The notes below the pieces were generated by a model. The model was not told the DNA's origin. It did not search any database and saw nothing but the letters and a program-made list of their open reading frames with translations. From Streptomyces sp. SCUT-3 (GTDB lineage: Bacteria; Actinomycetota; Actinomycetes; Streptomycetales; Streptomycetaceae): 64,000 bases of DNA. The DNA lies in assembly GCF_014083985.1 (NCBI RefSeq), contig NZ_CP046907.1:3262501-3326500 (forward strand), in the 5' to 3' direction. Position 1 is the first letter of the stretch; every line of letters starts with the position of its first letter. This document shows, piece after piece, positions 19,802 through 28,338 of the stretch. The position numbers and the translations under genes are program-made.

Positions 19802-20494
19802 CTACTTCTTCGCGGCCTTGTCCACCGCGGCCACGGCCTCCCCGGCCGCCTTCGCGGCACCGTCCTCGACGGTCTTCGCCTTGGGGGTCTTGCCGTCCTC
19901 GAAGCCCGCGCCGTTGTAGTTGACGATCACGACGACGTTCGCGGTCCGCGCCACCACGGTGGCCCTGCGGTACTCCTCGCCGTCGTCCTTGGCCTTCCAG
20001 CTCAGCCGGACCGCCTGGTCCCCGAGGTCCTTCAGGTCCTTGCGCGCGGCGTCCTTCGCCTCCCCGGCGGACTGCTTCAGCTGGGAGGCGAACCGCTCCT
20101 TCGCCTGCTCCTCGGCGCTGCCGATGCCCTCCACGGACTCGAACCGCTGGTAGGTGACGTCCAGCCAGCGGTACTGGTAGCCGTCCAGGCCGTTCCAGGA
20201 GCAGGTGCCGCGGCTGGAGGTGTCACTGGACTTGGAGGCCTTTCCCGCGGCCTTCTCGGCCTCGGGGACCAGGTCCTCGACCGTGCCCTTCGACAGAGCC
20301 TTGCAGGGGTCGGGGATCGTGCTGTACTTCGCCGCCGCGAGCTTCGGCGGGGCGGAGGCCGCCCCGGCCGACTCCTTGGCGTCCTGAGCCGTCCCGGAGC
20401 CGCTGTCCGAGCCGGAAGAACAACCGGCGATGAGCAGCACCGGCACGGCTGCCAGCGCCGCGAGGCGGGCGGGGCGTCGGGCTATTCGCTGCAT
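19802..20494 (-). CDS. DUF3558-like lipoprotein
   Basis: 230 residues. The basic N-terminus MQRIARRPARLAALAAVPVL leads to the lipobox LIAGCSS, so the protein is exported and lipid-anchored at Cys. The mature part has IPDPCKALS and GTCSWNGLDG, the paired cysteines of the actinobacterial DUF3558 family, whose function is unknown. A Lys/Ala-rich tail follows. The ATG start has AAGGA just upstream; an ATG 10 codons earlier would spoil the signal peptide. The neighbouring gene, in the same orientation, encodes a second protein of the same design, suggesting an old duplication. Confidence 0.82.
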   Translation of the reverse strand: MQRIARRPARLAALAAVPVLLIAGCSSGSDSGSGTAQDAKESAGAASAPPKLAAAKYSTIPDPCKALSKGTVEDLVPEAEKAAGKASKSSDTSSRGTCSWNGLDGYQYRWLDVTYQRFESVEGIGSAEEQAKERFASQLKQSAGEAKDAARKDLKDLGDQAVRLSWKAKDDGEEYRRATVVARTANVVVIVNYNGAGFEDGKTPKAKTVEDGAAKAAGEAVAAVDKAAKK

Positions 20495-20579
20495 GGGTCC
20501 TTCACTTGTCGTTCGTGGCGGCAACGGGTTCCTGCCGCAGACGTAAGCGGACAGAATACGTCGTTCCCCCGTCGGGGAG

Positions 20580-21437
20580 TCAGTCGTCGAACTGCTCGAC
20601 GAGTTCGGCGGCCACGCTCCGGGCCCGCAGCTGGAGCGCCCCGCCGGCCGGGACCACGCTCCTGTCCAGCGGCCATTGCGAGTACTCCACCGTCACCAGG
20701 ACGTTGGAGGTGCGGAAGACGAGAGTTACGTCACGGTGCGTTCCGGTGCCGCGGGCGGTGAGCCGGTCGTGGACGAACGCGGCGTCCCCGATGCCGCCCA
20801 GGAGGCGGGAGGAGGTGCCGGGCGCGCCGGTGCCGTCCGCGGCGGGGCCGGAGGCGGACGGGGCCGCGGGGGAGTCCTCGTCCGCGGGGGAGTCCTCGTC
20901 CGCGGGGGAGTCCTCGGCGTCCGGCGTCCCGTCGTCCGTCCCGTCGCCCCCGGCCTTCGCCTCGCCGCTCCGGCCGGCCGGAGCGGCGGAGGGGAGGTCC
21001 GGGATGCCGGCCCCGGTGGCCAGCGCGAGGAACTCCTGCTGCGCCTGGTCGTCGTCGCTGACCGCCGTGTCGTAGGAGACGACGCGCTCGAAGTCGACGC
21101 TCAGGTAGTGGTCCGCGGCGGAGTCCCGCCCCGACCACTTGCAGCCCGCCCGGCGGTCGGTGTCGTAGGTGAGACGGGCCTCGCCGTCGTAGTCCTCGGC
21201 CCCGGGGACCAGCCGCTTCAGCAGGGAGGGCGCCACCGAACCGCAGGGCTCGGGCAGGGTGCTGTGCCTTCCGGGCGGCGCGGGGGCGGCCGACCGGCCT
21301 GCCCCGGCCCCGGCCGGGTCGTCCGTCCCCGCGTCGTCCTCGGCGCCGGAGGTGCAGGCGGTGAGGGAGGCGGCGAGTACGGCGGCGGCCAGGAATGGAG
21401 CCGCGACCGCTCGGCGCACGCCCCTCGTCTGCAGCAC
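20580..21437 (-). CDS. DUF3558-like lipoprotein with acidic repeat
   Basis: 285 residues from a GTG start. Signal peptide with lipobox LTACTSG. The mature region has LPEPCGSVAP and AGCKWSGRD, the same Cys-containing layout as the downstream lipoprotein, and a C-terminal ELVEQFDD. The middle is disordered and carries about three in-frame copies of DSPADE, encoded by an 18-bp tandem repeat at 20865-20916. Likely located on the outer face of the membrane. Function unknown. Divergent from rtcB. Confidence 0.78.
   Translation of the reverse strand: MLQTRGVRRAVAAPFLAAAVLAASLTACTSGAEDDAGTDDPAGAGAGRSAAPAPPGRHSTLPEPCGSVAPSLLKRLVPGAEDYDGEARLTYDTDRRAGCKWSGRDSAADHYLSVDFERVVSYDTAVSDDDQAQQEFLALATGAGIPDLPSAAPAGRSGEAKAGGDGTDDGTPDAEDSPADEDSPADEDSPAAPSASGPAADGTGAPGTSSRLLGGIGDAAFVHDRLTARGTGTHRDVTLVFRTSNVLVTVEYSQWPLDRSVVPAGGALQLRARSVAAELVEQFDD
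20865..20916. repeat. 18-bp tandem repeat inside the lipoprotein gene
   Basis: Unit CGCGGGGGAGTCCTCGTC, 2.9 copies, perfect. It keeps the reading frame and encodes DSPADE repeats on the minus strand. Copy number is likely to vary between strains. Confidence 0.9.
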
Positions 21438-21548
21438 TGGCCGGCCCCTTTCGTCGTGCGCCGGGCGAAAACCCGTTGCTGTCGTTGATGGCTCCGTGAG
21501 GACAATGTCTACCGCAATCAACGAGCAGCAGTTCCACGGGGGCACTCC

Positions 21549-22742
21549 ATGACGTACACCGAGGTACCCGGCGCCCGGGTGCCGATCCGCATGTGGACCG
21601 ACCCGGCCGCGGTCGAGGGCCAGGCGATGCAGCAGCTGTACAACGTCTCCTCGCTGCCGTGGATCAGCGGACTGGCCGTCATGCCCGACGTCCACTACGG
21701 CAAGGGCGCCACCGTCGGCTCGGTCATCGCGATGCGCGACGCGGTCTGCCCGGCCGCGGTGGGCGTGGACATCGGCTGCGGGATGAGCGCGGTGAAGACC
21801 TCGCTGACCGCCAACGACCTGCCCGGCGACCTGTCCCGGCTGCGGTCGAAGATCGAGCAGGCGATACCGGTGGGCCGCGGCATGCACGCCGAACCGGTCG
21901 ACCCGGGCCGCTTCCACGGCTTCCCGACGGCCGGCTGGGACGACTTCTGGTCCCGCTTCGACGGCCTCGCCGAGGCGGTCAGGTTCCGCCGCGAACGGGC
22001 CATTGCGCAGATGGGGACGCTCGGATCGGGCAACCACTTCGTCGAGTTCTGCCTCGACGAGGAGGGCTCGGTCTGGCTGATGCTGCACTCCGGCTCCCGC
22101 AACATCGGCAAGGAACTGGCGGAGCACCACATCGGCGTCGCGCAGAAGCTCCCCCACAACCAGGGCCTGGTCGACCGGGACCTGGCGGTCTTCGTCGCAC
22201 AGACCCCGCAGATGGCCGCCTACCGCGACGACCTGTTCTGGGCGCAGGAGTACGCCCGGCTCAACCGCGCCGTGATGATGGCGCTCTTCCAGGACGTGGT
22301 GCGGCGCGAGTTCAAGAAGGCCAAGGTCACCTTCGACCCGGTCATCTCCTGCCACCACAACTACGTGGCGGAGGAGACCTACGAGGGCGTGGAGATGCTG
22401 GTCACCCGCAAGGGCGCGATCCGCGCCGGCCGCGGGGACCTGGGCATCATCCCCGGCTCGATGGGCACCGGCTCCTACATCGTGCGGGGCCTCGGCAACG
22501 AGGCGGCCTTCAACTCCGCCTCGCACGGGGCCGGCAGGAGGATGAGCCGCAACGCCGCGAAGAAGCGCTTCACCACGCGGGACCTGGAGGAGCAGACCAG
22601 GGGCGTGGAGTGCCGCAAGGACTCCGGTGTCGTGGACGAGATCCCCGGCGCCTACAAGCCCATCGAGAAGGTCATCGACCAGCAGAAGGACCTGGTCGAG
22701 GTCGTCGCGAAGCTCAAGCAGGTCGTCTGCGTCAAGGGCTGA
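21549..22742 (+). CDS. rtcB: RtcB RNA-splicing ligase
   Basis: GTP- and Mn-dependent ligase that joins RNA 3'-phosphate (2',3'-cyclic phosphate) ends to 5'-hydroxyl ends, repairing or splicing cleaved RNA. 397 residues. All signature blocks are present: MPDVHYGKGATVGSV, GVDIGCGM with the metal Cys at about 77, GSGNHFVEF, LMLHSGSRNIG, ISCHHNYV, GSMGTGSYIVRG and SHGAGRRMSR with the guanylylated His at about 326. No archease gene or RNA-cutting toxin is adjacent, so the physiological RNA is not indicated. Confidence 0.96.
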   Translation: MTYTEVPGARVPIRMWTDPAAVEGQAMQQLYNVSSLPWISGLAVMPDVHYGKGATVGSVIAMRDAVCPAAVGVDIGCGMSAVKTSLTANDLPGDLSRLRSKIEQAIPVGRGMHAEPVDPGRFHGFPTAGWDDFWSRFDGLAEAVRFRRERAIAQMGTLGSGNHFVEFCLDEEGSVWLMLHSGSRNIGKELAEHHIGVAQKLPHNQGLVDRDLAVFVAQTPQMAAYRDDLFWAQEYARLNRAVMMALFQDVVRREFKKAKVTFDPVISCHHNYVAEETYEGVEMLVTRKGAIRAGRGDLGIIPGSMGTGSYIVRGLGNEAAFNSASHGAGRRMSRNAAKKRFTTRDLEEQTRGVECRKDSGVVDEIPGAYKPIEKVIDQQKDLVEVVAKLKQVVCVKG

Positions 22743-22756
22743 CCCCGGCGGGAGGT

Positions 22757-22796
22757 CCGGCCGGGGCGGGGGCCGGCCGGTGCGGGCCCCGGCCGG
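22757..22796. terminator. hairpin between rtcB and SDR gene
   Basis: Arms CCGGCCGGGGC / GCCCCGGCCGG (11 bp, perfect) with an 18-nt GC-rich loop, located between converging genes. Confidence 0.55.
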
Positions 22797-22826
22797 TGCG
22801 TGCCGCCCGGCCCTCCCGCCGCACCG

Positions 22827-23585
22827 TCAGGAACCCGCGGTGCGGTGGACCTTGTGCTGGGCGGCCTGGGCGCGGGGGCGGACGACCAGCAGGTCGACGT
22901 TGACGTGGGAGGGCCGGGTGACCGCCCACTCCACCGTGTCCGCCACGTCCTCGGCGGTCAGCGGCTCGGCCACGCCCGCGTACACGTCCGCGGCCTTCGA
23001 CGCGTCCCCGCGGTAGCGGTTCACCGCGAACTCGTCGGTGCGCACCATCCCGGGGGCGATCTCGATCACCCGCACCGGCTCCCCGCACAGCTCCAGCCGC
23101 AGGGTCGCGGCGAGCGCGTGGGCGCCGTGCTTGGCCGCCACGTACCCGCCGCCGCCCTCGTAGGCGAGGTGCCCGGCGGTGGAGGACAGCACGACCACCG
23201 TGCCGTCGCCGGAGGCGGTCAGTGCGGGCAGCAGCGCCTGGGTGACGTGCAGCACGCCCAGCACGTTCACCTCGTACATCGCCCGCCAGTCCGCCGGGTC
23301 GGCCTCGGCGACCGTTTCGGCGCCGATCGCGCCCCCGGCGTTGTTCACCAGCACGTGGCACGTCCCGAGCCACGCGGCGAAGGCGTCGACGGCGTCCCGG
23401 TCGGTGACGTCCAGGGCGTACGCGTCGGCCCGGTGGCCGGCGGCGGTCAGCTCGGCGGCCAGGGCGTCGATGCGCTCCTTGCGGCGGGCCGTCAGCACCA
23501 CGCGGTAGCCGGCCTGCGCCAGCTTGCGTGCGGTCGCGGCACCGATGCCGCTGCTGGCTCCGGTGACGACGGCAGTGCGGGACAT
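22827..23585 (-). CDS. short-chain dehydrogenase/reductase
   Basis: Classical SDR oxidoreductase, 252 residues. NAD(P) motif VTGASSGIGAATA (8-20), followed by LTARRKERID (Arg pair suggesting NADP). LVNNAGG, the catalytic Ser in VVLSSTAGH and YVAAK (Tyr/Lys dyad) are present. IAPGMVRTD completes the fold. It resembles the YdfG/serine-dehydrogenase-type subgroup. Substrate unknown. ATG start behind GGAGGGCACCGC. It converges with rtcB. Confidence 0.88.
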   Translation of the reverse strand: MSRTAVVTGASSGIGAATARKLAQAGYRVVLTARRKERIDALAAELTAAGHRADAYALDVTDRDAVDAFAAWLGTCHVLVNNAGGAIGAETVAEADPADWRAMYEVNVLGVLHVTQALLPALTASGDGTVVVLSSTAGHLAYEGGGGYVAAKHGAHALAATLRLELCGEPVRVIEIAPGMVRTDEFAVNRYRGDASKAADVYAGVAEPLTAEDVADTVEWAVTRPSHVNVDLLVVRPRAQAAQHKVHRTAGS

Positions 23586-23814
23586 GCGGTGCCCTCCTGG
23601 CGGTGGTGCGGACGACCCTTCGTCAGAGCAGGATAGGCGCCCGCCCCGCCCCCCGGGCCGGGGGTGGCCCCCGTCCGGTACCGGTCCGCCCCGCGACGGA
23701 GGCCGGGGGCTGCGCGCGGGGCTGCGCACCGCGGCCGGGTGCGGCGGTCGCGCACCGCACCGCAGCACACCGCGCGGCCCGGTGGCGTGCAGTGCCGACG
23801 GGGTGCCGGCGGGG

Positions 23815-24459
23815 TCAGCGGCCGAACAGCCCGCCCAGCAGGTCTTCGAGGAGGTCGGTGATCCCGGTCAGCAGGCCCGTTCCCCCCGGCGCGGCCGGCG
23901 GTTGCGGGGTCTGCGCCGGAGGAGCCGGGGCCGCGGGCGGCGCCGGGGCCGCGGGGGTCGTCGGTGTGCCGGTGGAGGGGGGCCGGGGCGCCGTCCCGCC
24001 GGCGGGCGGGGCCGGTGCCCGTCCCCGGTCCGGGGCGGGGGGCCGGTCGGCCGGCCCGGGGGGACGAGGCTCCGTGTGCTGCCGGTCCGCCCGCGCGGCC
24101 GACTCCTTCCCCAGCCCGTCCGGCGCCGTGGCGTCCTCCCGCACGGCCTTGCCCCCCGCCCCCGCGCTCCTCCCCCCGCGGGCGTCCTCCCGGGAGGCGG
24201 TGTCCGCGGTCGCGCCGGGATTCGGCCCGCCCGGTCCGGCGTCCGCCGGCCCGCCCGTCGACGCGGGGGCCGGGAGGACGGAGGGGGCGGCCGCGGCCTG
24301 CGGCACCGTCCCGTCGGCCGCGGGACCGGGCGCGGTGACGAGGGCCCACGCGGCGACGCCGGCCCCCAGGGAGACGCCCGCCGCGGTGAGCGCGGTGAAG
24401 CGGGTGCGGCGTGCGGATGCGGACGGGGATACGGGTATGGAGCGGCGGTGCCTGCCCAC
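23815..24459 (-). CDS. proline-rich exported or membrane-anchored protein
   Basis: 214 residues from a GTG start with GGAAAGG upstream. A basic N-terminus is followed by a hydrophobic stretch, FTALTAAGVSLGAGVAAWALV, acting as signal peptide or membrane anchor. The rest is low-complexity Pro/Ala/Gly with acidic and basic patches, ending in an amphipathic LLTGITDLLEDLLGGLFGR. No known domain recognised. It is probably a surface or cell-wall protein; function unknown. Confidence 0.6.
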   Translation of the reverse strand: MGRHRRSIPVSPSASARRTRFTALTAAGVSLGAGVAAWALVTAPGPAADGTVPQAAAAPSVLPAPASTGGPADAGPGGPNPGATADTASREDARGGRSAGAGGKAVREDATAPDGLGKESAARADRQHTEPRPPGPADRPPAPDRGRAPAPPAGGTAPRPPSTGTPTTPAAPAPPAAPAPPAQTPQPPAAPGGTGLLTGITDLLEDLLGGLFGR

Positions 24460-24857
24460 GTGACTGCCTTTCCGGGAACGGTGCTCCGTGACGCGCACAG
24501 CGGTCACTGTGAAGAATCGGAAAGTAGCCGAGCGTGTGCGCCCCCGTGGTGCGCTCCCGGAATCCGGGGACGCGCCGCGCCCCGGCGTGGTAGGCCGGGC
24601 CGTCCGGCGGGGCCGGCGGGTACCGGGCGGCCCGGTCCGCCGCGGCCGGGCGCCCCGGGCGGGGGGCGGCCGCGGTGGCGTACGGTCGTACCGGGCGTCC
24701 GGAGCGGGGCGGCGCCGCGGGGCACGTCGCCCCGGCCGGCACCGCGGGGCCCGGCAGCCGACCGCACGACTGCGACCGCACGGCCGCGGCAGCACGACCG
24801 CGGCAGCACGACCGCGACCGCACGACCGACCGAGGAACGGAACCCCCGAGGACCAGA
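24460..24857. other. 398-bp intergenic region between divergent genes
   Basis: Holds the promoters of the proline-rich protein (minus) and the RibD-like reductase (plus). A short A/T-richer stretch lies near 24500-24530, and GCGTACGGTCGTACC near 24685 is partly palindromic. Four units of a 14-bp tandem repeat fill 24768-24823. No RNA gene and no flavin riboswitch was recognised. Confidence 0.5.
24768..24823. repeat. 14-bp tandem repeat upstream of the RibD-like gene
   Basis: Four units, two of them near-identical (GGCCGCGGCAGCAC and GACCGCGGCAGCAC), then GACCGCGACCGCAC and a preceding GACTGCGACCGCAC. The array ends 34 bp before the ATG of the reductase gene and so lies in or near its leader. 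Confidence 0.8.
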
Positions 24858-25541
24858 ATGGCCGAGCGCCCGTACGTCCTGCTCAGCGTCGCCACGTCCA
24901 TCGACGGCTGCATCGACGACACCTCCGCCGACCGCCTGCTGCTGTCCAACGCCGAGGACTTCGACCGCGTCGACCAGGTCCGGGCCGAGTCCGACGCGAT
25001 CCTCGTCGGCGGCAACACCCTGCGCCGCGACAACCCCCGCCTGCTGGTCAACAGCCCCGCGCGCCGGGCGGCCCGGGTCGCGGCGGGCAGGCCCGAGTAC
25101 CCGCTGAAGGCCACCGTCACCGCGAGCGGTGACCTCGACCCCGGGCTGAACTTCTGGCACCACGGCGGCGAGAAGGTCGTCTACACCACCGACGCCGCCG
25201 CCCCGAAGCTCCGCGAGGCCCTGGACGGGCTGGCCGACGTCGTCGCCACCGGGCCCGCCGTCGACTTCCCGGCCGTGCTCGACGACCTCGCCGTGCGGGG
25301 GGTGGGGCGCCTCATGGTCGAGGGCGGCGGCAGCGTCCACACCCAGTTCCTCGCCCAGGGCCTGGCGGACGAGGTCCACCTCGCCGTGGCACCCGTCCTG
25401 GTCGGGAGGGCGGACGCGCCCCGCTTCCTCGGCCCCGCCGACTACCCGGGCGGCCCAACCCGCCGCCTGACCCTCCTCGAAGCCCGCACCGTCGGCGACG
25501 TGGTGCTCCTGCGCTACGCGCCCAAGGAGTCCTCGGCATGA
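24858..25541 (+). CDS. RibD C-terminal-like (pyrimidine) reductase
   Basis: Dihydrofolate-reductase-fold protein of the RibD C-terminal family, 227 residues. Visible: YVLLSVATSIDGCIDD, ESDAILVGGNTLRRDNPRL, LMVEGGGSVHTQFLAQGLADE and VLVGRADAPRF. In riboflavin synthesis this domain reduces the ribosyl-amino-pyrimidine with NADPH. Here it is a separate gene, coupled by ATGA to a deaminase gene, reversing the usual deaminase-reductase order of RibD. No other rib genes are nearby, so the pair could serve another pyrimidine or pterin-like pathway. Confidence 0.85.
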   Translation: MAERPYVLLSVATSIDGCIDDTSADRLLLSNAEDFDRVDQVRAESDAILVGGNTLRRDNPRLLVNSPARRAARVAAGRPEYPLKATVTASGDLDPGLNFWHHGGEKVVYTTDAAAPKLREALDGLADVVATGPAVDFPAVLDDLAVRGVGRLMVEGGGSVHTQFLAQGLADEVHLAVAPVLVGRADAPRFLGPADYPGGPTRRLTLLEARTVGDVVLLRYAPKESSA

Positions 25542-26068
25542 CCGACCCCACCCCGGCCGCCGTCCCCGGCCCGGCCTCCGGTTCCGCAACCGTTCCCGCT
25601 CCCGGCCCGGTGCCCGGCTCCGCCGGCGCGGACCGCCACTGGCTCCGGCTCGCCGTCGACCTGGCCCGGCTCTGCCCGCCCTCCGACACCGCCTTCTCCG
25701 TCGGCGCCGTGATCGTGGCCGCCGACGGAACCGAGCTCGCCCGCGGCCACAGCCGGGAGGGCGACCCGCACTTCCACGCCGAGGAGGCCGCCCTCGCCAA
25801 GCTCCCGCCCGGCGACCCCCGCCTCGCCGGCGCCACCCTCTACAGCTCCCTCGAGCCCTGCGCCGAGCGCCGTTCCCGGCCCCGCACCTGCACCCGGCTC
25901 GTCCTCGACGCCGGGATCCCCCGCGTGGTGATCGCCTGGCGCGAGCCGGACCTCTTCGTCACCGGCTGCCAGGGCACCCGGCTGCTCACCGGCGCCGGTG
26001 TCGAGGTGATCGAGATCCCCGAACTCGCCGACGGGGCGCGGGAACCCAACGCCCACCTCGCCGTCTGA
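25538..26068 (+). CDS. RibD N-terminal-like cytidine-type deaminase
   Basis: Zinc-dependent deaminase, 176 residues. The catalytic site is FHAEEAAL (His ligand and Glu proton carrier) with SLEPCAERRSRPRTC supplying the two Cys ligands; the PC-to-C spacing is wider than the canonical PCxxC. The first 30 residues are a Pro/Gly/Ala linker. It overlaps the reductase gene by ATGA, so the two proteins probably act together as a split RibD. Confidence 0.85.
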   Translation: MTDPTPAAVPGPASGSATVPAPGPVPGSAGADRHWLRLAVDLARLCPPSDTAFSVGAVIVAADGTELARGHSREGDPHFHAEEAALAKLPPGDPRLAGATLYSSLEPCAERRSRPRTCTRLVLDAGIPRVVIAWREPDLFVTGCQGTRLLTGAGVEVIEIPELADGAREPNAHLAV

Positions 26069-26147
26069 CCGAACCCCGGGCCGGGCGTCGGCCGGGCCGA
26101 TGGCGGCCGGGCCGGGCGGACGTCGGCCGGGCCGGACGGGGGCCGGG

Positions 26148-26582
26148 TCAGGGCCAGACCAGGCAGTACAGCTGGTGGCCGTTCTCCCGGAGGCGGTGGG
26201 CGAACTGCTGCCACTCGTGCAGCATCTGGTAGATCACGAAGGCGTCGCGCGGTCCGCGACGGTCGGGCACGGTGGACCAGATGAACGCGGCGGCACCCAG
26301 CTCCTCCTCGCCGGCCCTGCGCAGCGGCTCCACGACGCTCGGCGGGAGCTTCACCACGGCGTAGTCGGGGTGCAGCACGACGAGTTCCAGCGGCGGCACC
26401 CTGGACGGAGGTATCCCCTCTATGCCGGTGAGCACCATGGCGGCCATGGTCTCCGGCTTGACCTTGGTGTACATGCCCTGGCCCAGCTCGTCCCCGCCGA
26501 GCTCCTCGGGACGCATCGTGGTCGGGACACGAGCGGCGCTGGCCCCGTCGGGCGCGCCGAAGTACTTGTAGGTCACCCCCAC
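26148..26582 (-). CDS. conserved streptomycete protein of unknown function
   Basis: About 144 residues beginning MGVTYKYFGAPDGASAARV and ending HRLRENGHQLYCLVWP. It is a compact globular protein with no motif recognised (blocks: TMRPEELGGDEL, VVLHPDYAVVKLP, EEELGAAAFIWSTVPDRRG). It is conserved next to hemL in relatives as recalled. Start uncertain: GTG at 26582 or 26576, or an ATG at 26771 that would add 63 disordered residues rich in Arg and Pro. The lower third-position GC of that stretch argues against it, but not conclusively. Confidence 0.72.
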   Translation of the reverse strand: MGVTYKYFGAPDGASAARVPTTMRPEELGGDELGQGMYTKVKPETMAAMVLTGIEGIPPSRVPPLELVVLHPDYAVVKLPPSVVEPLRRAGEEELGAAAFIWSTVPDRRGPRDAFVIYQMLHEWQQFAHRLRENGHQLYCLVWP

Positions 26583-26894
26583 GCGGCCACTCCTGCTCCC
26601 ACCCTCTTCGGTCCTTCTGCGACCGGTCTGCCTGCGCCTGCGCCGGGTGCGTCCCGCACCGGGGACGTCGTCGAACGGATCTCCCGCAGCGGGTTTCCCG
26701 GGGTAACGGGGTAGTGCGCGTCCGGGCTCCGAGTCGCCCGCCCCTTCGCCCAGCTCGTCACCGCGCTGCATTCCACTACCCGACCATCCGCAGACCCAAC
26801 CGCGCAACCCGATCATCGTCTCAGATGAAGCACTTTGCGGGGACTGCGCAACGCCCGTCCGCACATCACGTTCGGGCTTTGAGAACATGGCGGT
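26583..26894. promoter_or_regulatory. divergent promoter region before hemL
   Basis: A 312-bp stretch between the unknown gene (minus) and hemL (plus). The 26770-26890 part is relatively A/T-rich (CCGATCATCGTCTCAGATGAAG, ACATCACGTTCGGGCTTTGAG) and probably contains the hemL promoter. No clear operator was found. The Rex dyad of the rex-hem operon is not present here. Confidence 0.4.
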
Positions 26895-28202
26895 GTGACT
26901 TACCCGTATGAGGCTCCAGCTTCGCAGATTCTCTTCGACCGCGCGGCGGCCGTGACCCCCGGTGGCGTGAACTCTCCGGTGCGCGCCTTCCGCGCCGTGG
27001 GCGGTACGCCCCGGTTCATGGTGTCCGGCACCGGTCCGTACCTCACCGACGCCGACGGGCGCGAGTACGTGGACCTGGTGTGCTCCTGGGGGCCGATGAT
27101 CCTCGGCCACGCCCACCCGCAGGTCACCGAGGCAGTCCACGCGGCGGTCTCCCGCGGCACCTCCTTCGGCACGCCCGGGCAGGGCGAGGTGGAGCTGGCC
27201 GAGGAGATCGTCTCCCGGATCGACCCGGTGGAGCAGGTGCGCCTGGTCAGCTCGGGCACCGAGGCGACGATGTCCGCCATCCGCCTGGCCCGCGGCTTCA
27301 CCGGCCGCGCCAAGATCGTCAAATTCGCCGGCTGCTACCACGGCCACGTGGACGCCCTGCTGGCCGCCGCCGGGTCCGGTGTGGCCACTTTCGGCCTCCC
27401 CGACACCCCCGGCGTCACCGGGGCGCAGGCCGGCGACACGATCGTCCTGCCCTACAACGACCTGGAGGCGGTCGCCGAGGCGTTCCGCGCCAACGAGGGG
27501 CAGATCGCCTGCGTGATCACCGAGGCGTCCCCGGGCAACATGGGAGTCGTCCCGCCGCTGCCGGGCTTCAACGCCGGCCTGAAGGAGCTGTGCGAGGCCA
27601 ACGGCGCGCTGTTCGTCTCCGACGAGGTCATGACCGGCTTCCGCGTCAGCCGGGCCGGCTGGTACGGGCTGGAGGGCGTGCGCCCGGACCTGATGACCTT
27701 CGGCAAGGTCATGGGCGGCGGCTTCCCCGCCGCGGCCTTCGGCGGCCGCGCCGACGTCATGGCGCACCTGGCCCCGGCCGGCCCGGTCTACCAGGCGGGC
27801 ACGCTCTCCGGGAACCCGGTGGCCACCGCCGCCGGCCTGGCCCAGCTGCGGCTGTGCGACGACGCCGTCTACGCGACCGTCGACCGCGTGGCGGCCGAGG
27901 TGTCCTCGCTGGTCTCCGAGGCGCTGGCCAAGGAGGGCGTGGCGCACCGCGTCCAGACGGCGGGCAACATGTTCTCGGTGTTCTTCACCGAGGACGCGGT
28001 CACCGACTACGACGGGGCGCGGACGCAGGAGGCGTTCCGCTTCACGGAGTTCTTCCACTCGATGCTGGCGCAGGGCGTCTACCTGCCGCCGTCGGCGTTC
28101 GAGTCGTGGTTCGTCTCGTCCGCGCACGACGACGCCGCGGTCGAGCGGATCGCGGCCGCCCTGCCCGCCGCGGCCCGCGCGGCGGCCGGGGCCTCCCGGT
28201 GA
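26895..28202 (+). CDS. hemL: glutamate-1-semialdehyde 2,1-aminomutase
   Basis: PLP enzyme that converts glutamate-1-semialdehyde to 5-aminolevulinate, the step after HemA. 435 residues from GTG. Typical blocks: [74 protein letters not shown] and the PLP lysine in [13 protein letters not shown]. It is separate from the rex-hem cluster, 7 kb away, with its own promoter region and a terminator hairpin downstream. The ribosome site (GAGAAC) is weak. Confidence 0.97.
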   Translation: MTYPYEAPASQILFDRAAAVTPGGVNSPVRAFRAVGGTPRFMVSGTGPYLTDADGREYVDLVCSWGPMILGHAHPQVTEAVHAAVSRGTSFGTPGQGEVELAEEIVSRIDPVEQVRLVSSGTEATMSAIRLARGFTGRAKIVKFAGCYHGHVDALLAAAGSGVATFGLPDTPGVTGAQAGDTIVLPYNDLEAVAEAFRANEGQIACVITEASPGNMGVVPPLPGFNAGLKELCEANGALFVSDEVMTGFRVSRAGWYGLEGVRPDLMTFGKVMGGGFPAAAFGGRADVMAHLAPAGPVYQAGTLSGNPVATAAGLAQLRLCDDAVYATVDRVAAEVSSLVSEALAKEGVAHRVQTAGNMFSVFFTEDAVTDYDGARTQEAFRFTEFFHSMLAQGVYLPPSAFESWFVSSAHDDAAVERIAAALPAAARAAAGASR

Positions 28203-28250
28203 CGTCCGCAGCAGCGGCGGGAGCGGGGACGGGAACTGCGGCAGGAGCGG

Positions 28251-28280
28251 GGACGGCGGCGCGGGTTCGCGCCGCCGTCC
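28251..28280 (+). terminator. terminator after hemL
   Basis: Perfect 13-bp arms GGACGGCGGCGCG / CGCGCCGCCGTCC with a GGTT loop, 49 bp after the hemL stop. Confidence 0.8.
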
Positions 28281-28338
28281 GGCCGGGCACGAGCACCGAC
28301 ACGGTCATGACCAGGCACGTAAGTGAGGAGAAGCCCGG

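Noticed and set aside
20865-20916. CRISPR-like short repeats
   Set aside because: The units are directly adjacent without spacers and encode an in-frame peptide repeat; the same absence of spacers holds for the other arrays in the window.
24460-24857. FMN (RFN) riboswitch before the split RibD genes
   Set aside because: The conserved RFN blocks were not found; the region is mainly GC-rich sequence and a 14-bp tandem repeat.
26583-26771. Extended N-terminus (63 residues) of the unknown gene next to hemL
   Set aside because: Third-position GC is lower than in neighbouring genes and the ribosome site is weak; kept only as an alternative start.
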